This document shows, piece by piece, positions 1-5,744 of a stretch of DNA of 6,619 bases (its first letter is position 1; each line of letters opens with the position of its first letter). Where the stretch lies: NCBI GenBank assembly GCA_025451715.1, contig JANWJY010000177.1:1-6619 (forward strand), in the 5' to 3' direction. The translations under genes were made by a program, and so were the position numbers. The stretch comes from Fimbriimonadaceae bacterium (GTDB taxonomy: Bacteria > Armatimonadota > Fimbriimonadia > Fimbriimonadales > Fimbriimonadaceae). Under the pieces are notes generated by a model that saw only the letters and a list, made by a program, of their open reading frames with translations, had not been told where the DNA came from and searched no databases.

Positions 1-2653
1 CCGTGCCCACCGGGTCGTTCCGCAGGCTCAGGTAGTCCGCACGGAACTTGGCAGGGCAGCGGCCGTTCAGCCGCAGCAGGCACTCGATCCTTACGCCCGG
101 CCTCGGGTCGAGCAGCATGTCGCCGATCTTTTCGAGCGCGGCCGGTGTCCCCACCTCTGCCATCAGCTCGATGCCGATGCGCGCACGGTACTCGTCGCTC
201 GCGGCCATGTGCCCTGCCGCAGTCGAGGCCGCCTGCTCGGGGAACTTCGCGAGCAGCTTGATCGCCGCCTTCCTTGTCATCAGGTCGTCCGCGAACACCA
301 TCGCTTGCGCAGTTCCGACGCTCGCCGGATCAGCGATCTGCAGAAGCGAGACCATCGCCGCGCGTGCAAGTAGCCGGTCCTCGTTGCGACAAAGCGCCAT
401 GAGTTCGCTGACCGCGACATTCGCCTTGAGAACGCCCGCGGCGGCTACGGCGGCCGCCCGCAGCGCCGGTTTCTTGATCAGCCCGGGGATCACGGCCCCG
501 AAGTCCGTCACGTTCGAGTCGCTCGCAATACGGATGAGCGGAAGCATCTCCTCGTCGGTGGCGCTGAAAGCCTTCACACCGATCAGGCGCGAGCCTTCTT
601 GTCCGAGCGCCTGCACAACGTGCACAAACGCGCGGATCTGCAGCCGGTCGGCGGTCGCAAGGCGGTTGTTGAGAATCCATTCGAGCGCCGGTGACCCGAT
701 TCGGACGAGTCGGTCGAGGTTGTCGGCCACGTCCGCCTGTGCCGTCCCGACGTTCCATTGAGCGGCCTTCTCGTAGATCTGCGACATCTCCGCGTCGCTG
801 GGCTTCTGCTCGGTGCCCGGTGTCACTGGTGGCCGTTGCGTCGTGCCGCTCGTGTCGGTTGTGCGTGTCGGTCGGTCGATCGCGACTCCCCACGAATTGC
901 TCGCTGCCGAACGTCCGTCGGAGAGCCCGTACCGATAGTCGTCGGAACCGTTCAGGTCGACGAAGACCCCTAGGGACCCGGTGCCGCGCGCGGGGTTGCC
1001 CTTCCCGGGAGGGCCGAAGTAGCGGTCGATGCCGTCGCTCTCGATAAACACTCCAAGACCGTTCGCGTTTCCGATTCCGGGCGTGCTGTCGCGGCTCGCG
1101 TATGTGTCGTCGCCCTTTCGGTCAAGCAAGAAGGCGACGCCGTAGTCGTGCCCGATCGCGTGCGCCGCCCCCACCTTCACGATGTACCCGTCGTCGCCGT
1201 CAAGGTCGAAGAGGAACGCGGCCGTCGCGTGCATCGCGCTCGCCTGGCAATAGTGGTACCCACTGTAAGTGTCGTTGCCGATCGCGTCGAACAGCGTGCC
1301 GAGCGAGAACCAGTAGCTAGCAGCCTGCTGATAGGTCTCGCCGATGTAAACGTCGTCGCCACCGAGGTCAGTGAGCAGTCCCACACCCCCGCTCTCGCCG
1401 CCAGTGTCCTCGCGGAATCCCTGGCTAAACCCTTGCGCGAACGAGTAGTGCGCGGTCGAGAACAACGGCGAGTTCAGCACTAAGTCGCCAGCTCGATAAG
1501 TGTCCGCGCCCGAACCGTCGACCAGCCATCCTGCGCCTTGTGTGCGTGACGCTCCCTGTCCGTAGAGCAAGAGGTCATAGGTGTCCTTGCCGCCTGTGTC
1601 CTGCAGGACTCCGGTCCCGAACATCGCAAACCCTTGCGTGAGCGTGTCGGACCGGTAACCGTCGTCACCGCCGCGCTTGCTCAGCACCCCGACGCCCGCG
1701 AGCCCGGCTCCAAACGTGATGCTCTTCCCAAAAAACCGGTCGCTTCCCCCATCGTCGTAGGCGAGCCCGACCCCCAGCACCGCGGCACCGACGCTCAGGT
1801 CGCCAACGTCGTAGTGGTCGTCACCGCCAAGGTCGATGAGCACGCTCGCATAGCCGACGCCGGCCCCATGCCGTCCCTTGTACGTGTCGTCGCCCCCGAG
1901 GTCGATCGTGAGGAGCGCGTCGGTGTCCGTGTGCGCGTCGTTTCCCCGGCCGGCAATCACGACAGGCATTCCACCTGCCCTCGCGCGGATCACTTGCGGC
2001 ACGTCGCTCGTCGCGGTCCTCAGCTGCTCGATGGCACGTTCCGTCGCCTCGGCCAATCGCTGCCCCGCGGACCTGATCGCGACAAGGTCGACTTTGGCGA
2101 GAAGCGCTAGCACTTGGTCCCTGTTCATCGTCTCGCCGCGCACGAAACTAAACCGCACAGTCGGCTCTTCGACTGCGAGCACTGGCAAAGACTCGATCAA
2201 GGCGCGCCGCTCCTCGGGCGTCAGCTTCTCCGTCGCGCGCCGGATTGCGTTGTTCGCAGAATTGATCCAGTTCACAAGCCCCAGGATCGGCCCGCGAAGG
2301 TCGGAAGGAAGTTCGTCGAACCCCGTGATCGGTGGGTCGTGTTGGATCGCGCCGATGGGCTGCTCGAACACGCTCTCGATTAGCGCAGACACCAGCCCCG
2401 ACGCCGTTCGCCTTGCGCTGTCTTGATGGAGCGCCATGAGGGCGTCGGCCGATTGCAACGGCGAATCAATAGCGCGGTCGACGATCCCGAACCGGTACGC
2501 GTCGTTGAACGGTCGGCGCGGGAACAAGAGGTCGCTCTCCCTCATGTTCCCCACGAACAGCGCGTCGCGCACCCCCGCCCTCTCCGCCTCGGTCAGTTGC
2601 GACTGCGCAACGTCCGGCGAAACGAGAAGGAGGAACAACAGAAACCGACGCAT
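1..2653 (-). CDS. Exported GGxDxY-repeat solenoid protein with C-terminal HEAT-like repeats (partial, 3' end off window)
   Basis: I do not recognise a named family. The frame is open for 884 codons from the ATG at 2653-2651 to the window edge, so the C-terminus is missing. Residues 1-18 form a Sec signal peptide (Arg-Arg, a run FLLFLLLV, cleavage near A16/S18), so the protein should leave the cytoplasm. Residues 20-232 look mostly helical and match nothing I know. Residues 245-575 hold twelve copies of a turn of the form G-G-x-D-x-Y (first GGDDTY at 253-258, last NGSDDY at 568-573), each preceded by a hydrophobic strand. Residues 594-618 are a Thr/Pro/Ser-rich linker. From about 620 to the edge are amphipathic helix pairs of HEAT type. 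The gene starts 41 bases after the ApgM-like gene ends, on the same strand, but has its own -10-like element. A role in surface binding, scaffolding or calcium-dependent assembly is inferred only. The reading frame is secure; the function is unknown. Confidence 0.9.
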   Translation of the reverse strand, partial: MRRFLLFLLLVSPDVAQSQLTEAERAGVRDALFVGNMRESDLLFPRRPFNDAYRFGIVDRAIDSPLQSADALMALHQDSARRTASGLVSALIESVFEQPIGAIQHDPPITGFDELPSDLRGPILGLVNWINSANNAIRRATEKLTPEERRALIESLPVLAVEEPTVRFSFVRGETMNRDQVLALLAKVDLVAIRSAGQRLAEATERAIEQLRTATSDVPQVIRARAGGMPVVIAGRGNDAHTDTDALLTIDLGGDDTYKGRHGAGVGYASVLIDLGGDDHYDVGDLSVGAAVLGVGLAYDDGGSDRFFGKSITFGAGLAGVGVLSKRGGDDGYRSDTLTQGFAMFGTGVLQDTGGKDTYDLLLYGQGASRTQGAGWLVDGSGADTYRAGDLVLNSPLFSTAHYSFAQGFSQGFREDTGGESGGVGLLTDLGGDDVYIGETYQQAASYWFSLGTLFDAIGNDTYSGYHYCQASAMHATAAFLFDLDGDDGYIVKVGAAHAIGHDYGVAFLLDRKGDDTYASRDSTPGIGNANGLGVFIESDGIDRYFGPPGKGNPARGTGSLGVFVDLNGSDDYRYGLSDGRSAASNSWGVAIDRPTRTTDTSGTTQRPPVTPGTEQKPSDAEMSQIYEKAAQWNVGTAQADVADNLDRLVRIGSPALEWILNNRLATADRLQIRAFVHVVQALGQEGSRLIGVKAFSATDEEMLPLIRIASDSNVTDFGAVIPGLIKKPALRAAAVAAAGVLKANVAVSELMALCRNEDRLLARAAMVSLLQIADPASVGTAQAMVFADDLMTRKAAIKLLAKFPEQAASTAAGHMAASDEYRARIGIELMAEVGTPAALEKIGDMLLDPRPGVRIECLLRLNGRCPAKFRADYLSLRNDPVGT
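935..1897 (-). repeat. Twelve in-frame GGxDxY protein repeats, 26-28 residue period
   Basis: The six-residue cores begin at residues 253, 276, 302, 328, 354, 381, 431, 458, 485, 513, 540 and 568 of the exported protein. Spacing is 23, then 26-28, with one gap of 50. The generalised unit is a small/Gly-rich stretch, then G-hydrophobic-x-hydrophobic-D-x-G-G-x-D-x-Y-x-x-G. Examples are LGGDDTY, LGGDDHY, TGGKDTY, LGGDDVY, LDGDDGY and RKGDDTY. One turn of about 27 residues per Asp-rich bend is the geometry expected of a beta-solenoid with stacked acidic, possibly calcium-binding, turns; that structural reading is inference. The repeat is much clearer in protein than in DNA, so the array looks old rather than recently expanded. 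Confidence 0.85.
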
Positions 2654-2659
2654 TGAGCG

Positions 2660-2665
2660 AGTTTA
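2660..2665 (-). promoter_or_regulatory. Candidate -10 element, leaderless start of the repeat-protein gene
   Basis: On the minus strand TAAACT (4 of 6 matches to TATAAT) ends six bases before the ATG at 2653. No purine-rich ribosome site lies between them and no good -35 is visible. The position matches the -10-like boxes of the other five genes, so the mRNA probably begins at or next to the ATG. This is the weakest hexamer of the six, and read-through from the upstream ApgM-like gene is equally possible. Confidence 0.4.
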
Positions 2666-2694
2666 CAGCACTCTCCGGGAGGGCGAGCCGCACA

Positions 2695-3852
2695 TCACTC
2701 CAATCCAAGAAACCCAGGGTGCAGGAACTCCCAAACGTTCGCGGTCGGAACCCTCACATCGTCGAACACCCGCTCATCGAACGGGACTGTGTTGTTCGCA
2801 CGCCGGTCGCTGACGTACGTAAGCATGAGGCCGGTCGAAGACGAACCTTCAGGGGCTGAGCCAACCGAACAGTGCCCTCCGGGCGCGGCCAGCCGCAGCT
2901 CGAACGGCTCTTCGGCCTCGATCAGCGGGGAAACGACCTTCGTAGAGAGCTGCTCGAGGTTCCATGCGATCTCGTCAGTCCGCCCGTGGCGCTGCATCTC
3001 TTCGATCGAGTGGATCACAGCAAGCGACAACCGATGTGCCGATGCGTTCTCGCGGACCATGTCGTAGTTGGTCTGCAACTTCGTACCAAAAGCGTGTCGG
3101 TCGCCGTGCGAATACCCGACCAAACGACACAACCCTTGCATCCGCATCGACCCGCTCACGACGTGCACCACGTCGCCGCGCCGCAACGGCAAGTTGGGAA
3201 GGTCCGGTCGGAAGCCCTGCCCCCACGGCCACAGGCAGTTGAGCGAGGGCAACCCCTCCTCCCTCCGCATGTGATTGCTCTCGAGCGTGTTGAGCAGGTT
3301 GACCGAGTCGTCGATGAACCGCCGCAACAGTTCTTCACCCTCCCCCTTCGGCAACACGGAGAAAACGTCGTGGCCGAACGCATCACTGGGCGTCGCCGTG
3401 TGCATCTCGAGCGACCCGTTCTCCCATACCAGCGCGTGATCGAGGCCCGCCCCGCGCAACGGTGTCAACGACGGCGTCTTGAGCCGCGCTACCGCACCAA
3501 ACAACGCGTCGAGCTCCGACACGAAGTCAGCAGCGCGTTCCTGCACGTCCGAAACTGAACTCAACACGCCAGTCTCGTCCACCGAACACAGCGTCAAGTG
3601 AAAGTGCACGCTCTTCTCGGGCGGCTCGTGCCCCAGAAAGGCGACAGTCAGCGGACCCTGTGCGACCACGGCCTCCACAGGGTTCATAGCCAGGAACGCG
3701 GCCTCCGGCGTCGCGCTCGGAGCCAGCGGCGCGAGCTTCACCACGGTCGCGTGCTCGATCACGTGCTGCAGCGCGGACGGCAACGACCGCAGCCCCGACT
3801 CACGGTCCGGGCCAGACGCAAGATACGGAACAACGATCGTCACGCGGCGCAC
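2695..3852 (-). CDS. ApgM-like (archaeal-type cofactor-independent phosphoglycerate mutase) homologue, probably degenerate active site
   Basis: The 385-residue product has the length and motif order of the aPGAM branch of the alkaline phosphatase superfamily, whose members interconvert 3- and 2-phosphoglycerate using two metal ions. Recognisable blocks are VLPKGEGEELLRRF at 166-179, SLNCLWPWGQGFRPDLPN at 203-220 (family: ANxIWLWGQGxxPxLP), the TNY at 261-263, and KVVSPL at 305-310. Expected catalytic positions look changed: the N-terminal metal-binding DG-x-G-D is VVPYLASGPD; the family PHD is PSD at 155-157; the DE-x-GH metal site is EEMQRH at 284-289; the PDH before the last strand is PGGH at 324-327. 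So fold membership is well supported but mutase activity is doubtful. I chose the GTG at 3852-3850 because CATAAT lies six bases upstream. A GTG at 3843-3841 would shorten it by three residues. Reading further upstream would run antisense through surE. Confidence 0.8.
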   Translation of the reverse strand: MRRVTIVVPYLASGPDRESGLRSLPSALQHVIEHATVVKLAPLAPSATPEAAFLAMNPVEAVVAQGPLTVAFLGHEPPEKSVHFHLTLCSVDETGVLSSVSDVQERAADFVSELDALFGAVARLKTPSLTPLRGAGLDHALVWENGSLEMHTATPSDAFGHDVFSVLPKGEGEELLRRFIDDSVNLLNTLESNHMRREEGLPSLNCLWPWGQGFRPDLPNLPLRRGDVVHVVSGSMRMQGLCRLVGYSHGDRHAFGTKLQTNYDMVRENASAHRLSLAVIHSIEEMQRHGRTDEIAWNLEQLSTKVVSPLIEAEEPFELRLAAPGGHCSVGSAPEGSSSTGLMLTYVSDRRANNTVPFDERVFDDVRVPTANVWEFLHPGFLGLE

Positions 3853-3858
3853 ATTCGC

Positions 3859-3864
3859 ATTATG
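3859..3864 (-). promoter_or_regulatory. Candidate -10 element (CATAAT) for the ApgM-like gene
   Basis: CATAAT on the minus strand (5 of 6 matches to TATAAT) is followed by six bases and then the GTG start at 3852. No Shine-Dalgarno sequence is present. The spacing decides the start choice and implies a leaderless transcript. The box lies within the 46-bp gap shared with surE, 15 bases from that gene's own 12-bp element. Confidence 0.5.
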
Positions 3865-3879
3865 CGGGAGTGCGAGCGT

Positions 3880-3891
3880 CCCCGGTATCCT
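3880..3891 (+). promoter_or_regulatory. Candidate extended -10 (CCCCGGTATCCT) for surE
   Basis: TATCCT at 3886-3891 has seven bases between it and the surE ATG at 3899, so transcription would start at or beside the start codon. The full 12-base string is identical to that ahead of the gene starting at 5745, which supports a functional element rather than chance. No clear TTGACA-like -35 is present at the usual distance. Confidence 0.5.
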
Positions 3892-3898
3892 GCTTCGA

Positions 3899-4654
3899 AT
3901 GCGCATCCTCGTGACCAACGACGACGGGATCAACGCCGAAGGGCTCGTCCACCTCGTCAACGTCGCGAGGATGTTCGGCGATGTCAAGATCGTCGCACCC
4001 GATGTCCAGCGCAGCGCGTGCGGCCACGGCATGACCATGCGCGACCCGCTGCGTGTCAAGGACGCGAACGTCGGTGGCATCGAGGCGCACACAGTCGACG
4101 GTCTCCCCGTCGATTGCGTTAACGTCGGACTCACCGTCTGCTGGCCCGACGGTTGCGACCTCGTCCTCAGCGGGATCAACGACGGCCCGAACCTCGGCTT
4201 CGACGTCACCTACAGCGGCACCGTCGCAGCGGCGATGGAGGCAGCGATCAACGGCATCCGCGGCGTCGCGATCTCTATGGCCGCGTTCCACCACGGCTCG
4301 CCTTTTCACTTCGAGACGGGAGCGAAGTGGCTCGGCGACAACTGGGACATGCTGATGTCGCTCGAAACCCAACGCCTCACGTTTTGGAACGTTAATGTCC
4401 CCGCGACGGAAGGCAAGGAGCTGAAGGGCCACGTGTTCTGTGCGATGGGCGACCGCGTTTACGAGGATCGCGTCGTCAGGCGCGAGGATCCTTGGGGCCG
4501 GCCGTACTACTGGCAGGGCGGCGTCGCCGTCATCAACCCCGACCAGCCCGGCACTGACGTCGAAGCGGTCGTCTCAGGATACGTTGCGATAACGCCAGTG
4601 ACTGTTGACTGGACAGACTACAAGAGCCTGGCTGCCCTAAACCCTAAACCCTGA
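3899..4654 (+). CDS. surE: 5'/3'-nucleotidase SurE
   Basis: SurE is a cytoplasmic metal-dependent phosphatase that removes the 5' or 3' phosphate from nucleoside monophosphates, often with some exopolyphosphatase activity. The 251-residue length is normal. The N-terminal MRILVTNDDG carries the metal-binding Asp pair (D8, D9). APDVQRSACGHG at 33-44 corresponds to the family APDxxxSG loop with the metal-binding Ser at 39. SGINDGPNLG at 91-100 contains the metal-binding Asn (94), followed by YSGTVAAAMEA at 105-115. GYVAITPVTVDWT near the C-terminus matches the family GYISITPL segment. The ATG at 3899 begins exactly at the conserved first strand. The gene is divergent from the ApgM-like gene and ends 10 bases before the convergent GH4-like gene. 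Its last residues (LNPKP) and stop are encoded by a CCCTAAA-type repeat, so the C-terminal tail is probably not functionally important. Confidence 0.96.
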   Translation: MRILVTNDDGINAEGLVHLVNVARMFGDVKIVAPDVQRSACGHGMTMRDPLRVKDANVGGIEAHTVDGLPVDCVNVGLTVCWPDGCDLVLSGINDGPNLGFDVTYSGTVAAAMEAAINGIRGVAISMAAFHHGSPFHFETGAKWLGDNWDMLMSLETQRLTFWNVNVPATEGKELKGHVFCAMGDRVYEDRVVRREDPWGRPYYWQGGVAVINPDQPGTDVEAVVSGYVAITPVTVDWTDYKSLAALNPKP

Positions 4655-4659
4655 ACCCT
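4635..4659 (+). repeat. Telomere-like CCCTAAA heptamer repeat
   Basis: Three tandem heptamers (CCCTAAA, CCCTAAA, CCCTGAA) plus a partial CCCT span the end of surE, its TGA stop (4652-4654) and half of the 10-base gap to the convergent gene. The unit resembles plant-type telomere sequence, but the context is plainly bacterial. With so few units it could be a slippage product or one copy of a dispersed intergenic repeat. No hairpin or T-run is present, so it is not an obvious terminator. Confidence 0.7.
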
Positions 4660-4664
4660 CCCAG

Positions 4665-5381
4665 TCACATCGCTCCGAAGTCGTTGACCATCCACTTCGC
4701 AACCGGACTGTCCTTGAATCCTTCCATGTATCCATCGAGCTCGAAGTCGCCGTCGATCCATCGCAGAATCCGGTGCGGAAACGTCGCGTGTACCTCCGGC
4801 TCCAAGGTTGGCGGCCAATCGAGTGACCTGTGCAACACCGAAGGCGAGATCGAAGCGTTGCGCGTGAGGTTCAGGATCAACACGTCACCCTCGATCCGCT
4901 CCATCGTCAGCGCGAGCGCGTTCGCGACCACCTCGTCGCGCGAGCGACCCTCGTTGTCGGGCATCGCGAGGGCGGCGAGCGTCATCGGCGACAGCTCGTG
5001 CATCGGAGTAGGCTTGTTCATGTCTCCGCGGCTCAGCTCGGAGAGCTTCTCCGGCTCGATCGGGTCAGCAGGAAGCAGCACTCGCGTGGCGGTCTTCCCT
5101 GTCATCCGTCGCGCACAGTCCTCATAAAGACAAACCACCGCAGCGTCTGTGCCACGCAGCGAGAGACCCAGGTTGGGGTGCATCGCAAAAACGTGCTGCG
5201 CGCGCGTGATCTCGAACATCCGCGACAACAGCCGCCCCATCAGGTCGAGCCGCTCGATGTTGGCGTCGAACAGCCGCACTTCCAAAGCGTGCTCAAAGCG
5301 AGGAGAGGCGATCGACGCGAGCACTGGAGGCGCGCAACGAAGGCTGCCCGCCCCCACCACCGTCACCACCTTGCGGCCCAT
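4665..5381 (-). CDS. Short Rossmann-fold protein resembling the N-terminal part of GH4 glycosidases
   Basis: The 238-residue product opens with a nucleotide-binding strand-loop (VVTVVGAGSLR at 5-15). A strand ending in an acidic residue follows (VRLFDANIERLDLMGRLLSRM at 35-54, as in GH4 proteins and related dehydrogenases), then GTDAAVV at 77-83. ILNLTRNASIS at 169-179 takes the place of the GH4 NFTNPA segment. GH4 enzymes are NAD- and Mn-dependent alpha- or beta-(6-phospho)glycosidases of about 430-450 residues. Here the protein stops at about half that length and I cannot find the CNxP metal motif or the downstream catalytic region. It is therefore either a truncated relative or a separate NAD(P)-binding family. 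There is no internal frameshift sign and codon use matches the neighbours, so I call it an intact gene. The ATG at 5381 is supported by TAGAAT six bases upstream. Substrate unknown. Confidence 0.75.
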   Translation of the reverse strand: MGRKVVTVVGAGSLRCAPPVLASIASPRFEHALEVRLFDANIERLDLMGRLLSRMFEITRAQHVFAMHPNLGLSLRGTDAAVVCLYEDCARRMTGKTATRVLLPADPIEPEKLSELSRGDMNKPTPMHELSPMTLAALAMPDNEGRSRDEVVANALALTMERIEGDVLILNLTRNASISPSVLHRSLDWPPTLEPEVHATFPHRILRWIDGDFELDGYMEGFKDSPVAKWMVNDFGAM

Positions 5382-5387
5382 GCGGCT

Positions 5388-5393
5388 ATTCTA
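5388..5393 (-). promoter_or_regulatory. Candidate -10 element (TAGAAT) for the GH4-like gene
   Basis: TAGAAT on the minus strand (5 of 6 matches to TATAAT) is followed by AGCCGC and then the ATG at 5381. There is no ribosome binding site. It sits in the 64-base gap after the small membrane protein gene, so the GH4-like gene has its own apparent promoter rather than depending on read-through. Confidence 0.5.
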
Positions 5394-5445
5394 CGCCCGA
5401 ATGATCCACAGATTGCCTCGGGCTTGCTGCTCCAAAGTGTAGGAG

Positions 5446-5676
5446 CTACCGCTTCTTCGCAGACAGCCCGACCATCACCCCGCCGCCGAGCAGCGCGCCG
5501 AGCCCGACCATCATCCCCATCTTCCGCGCGTCCTCCCGCCCTTGATCCGTCACCGAAAGCTCCAGGCTCGCGCCACCGATGCTTCCGCCGACCGACTCCT
5601 TAGTGTCGTACATAAGGCCGTAGTAGCCGGCCGCGAGCAGCCCGCCAACCGCCAAGAGGATGCCGAGGGTTCTCAT
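5446..5676 (-). CDS. Small membrane protein with two predicted transmembrane helices (DUF3185-like)
   Basis: The 76-residue product has a hydrophobic helix at about 3-23 (LGILLAVGGLLAAGYYGLM), a short polar stretch containing YDTKESV at 23-29, a Gly/Ser-rich and then charged segment, and a second hydrophobic helix at about 54-72, ending in KKR. This hairpin layout, and the Y-x-TKE-x-V just after helix one, resemble small uncharacterised inner-membrane proteins of the DUF3185 type. I recall that similarity and have not tested it. The loop between the helices should be outside and the KKR tail inside by the positive-inside rule. I chose the ATG at 5676 because CATAAT is eight bases upstream; a TTG two codons earlier is only two bases from that box. 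It is divergent from the gene at 5745. Function unknown. Confidence 0.75.
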   Translation of the reverse strand: MRTLGILLAVGGLLAAGYYGLMYDTKESVGGSIGGASLELSVTDQGREDARKMGMMVGLGALLGGGVMVGLSAKKR

Positions 5677-5684
5677 TGTCAAAG

Positions 5685-5690
5685 ATTATG
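5685..5690 (-). promoter_or_regulatory. Candidate -10 element (CATAAT) for the small membrane protein gene
   Basis: CATAAT on the minus strand is identical to the box of the ApgM-like gene and is followed by eight bases before the ATG at 5676. No Shine-Dalgarno sequence is visible. Its plus-strand complement contains an ATG (5688) in frame with the rightward gene, which complicates that gene's start. Confidence 0.5.
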
Positions 5691-5722
5691 GACGAGCCGC
5701 GCTCCCGCTTCCGCTCTCGGCA

Positions 5723-5734
5723 CCCCGGTATCCT
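5723..5734 (+). promoter_or_regulatory. Candidate extended -10 (CCCCGGTATCCT) for the rightward gene
   Basis: This is a perfect 12-base copy of the element ahead of surE. TATCCT ends ten bases before the ATG at 5745, slightly farther than in the other five genes. It supports 5745 over the in-frame ATG at 5688, because an mRNA starting just after this box would not contain 5688. Confidence 0.5.
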
Positions 5735-5744
5735 CCCCGCACGG

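Noticed and set aside
48..761. Plus-strand open frame of 237 codons
   Set aside because: It is a GC-rich shadow of the minus-strand repeat-protein gene, with Ala/Ser/Arg-rich composition and no recognisable domain. The same applies to the plus-strand frames at 1148-1483, 1634-2110, 1878-2426 and 2872-3558.
935..1897. RTX calcium-binding toxin or haemolysin
   Set aside because: The GGxGxDxUx nonapeptide is absent, the period is 26-28 residues, and the protein has a Sec signal peptide rather than an obvious type I export arrangement.
3853..4209. Upstream extension of the ApgM-like frame to an ATG at 4209 (504 residues)
   Set aside because: The extra residues are antisense to the conserved N-terminal third of surE and match nothing in the ApgM family; the family-like sequence begins at the GTG at 3852.
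5429..5446. Possible terminator hairpin (GCTCC, 8-base loop, GGAGC) near the end of the small membrane protein gene
   Set aside because: The stem is only five pairs, overlaps the stop codon, and has no T-run on either strand.
5677..5682. TTG start for the small membrane protein
   Set aside because: It is only two bases from the CATAAT box, too close for a transcript to include it; the ATG at 5676 fits the spacing seen in the other genes.
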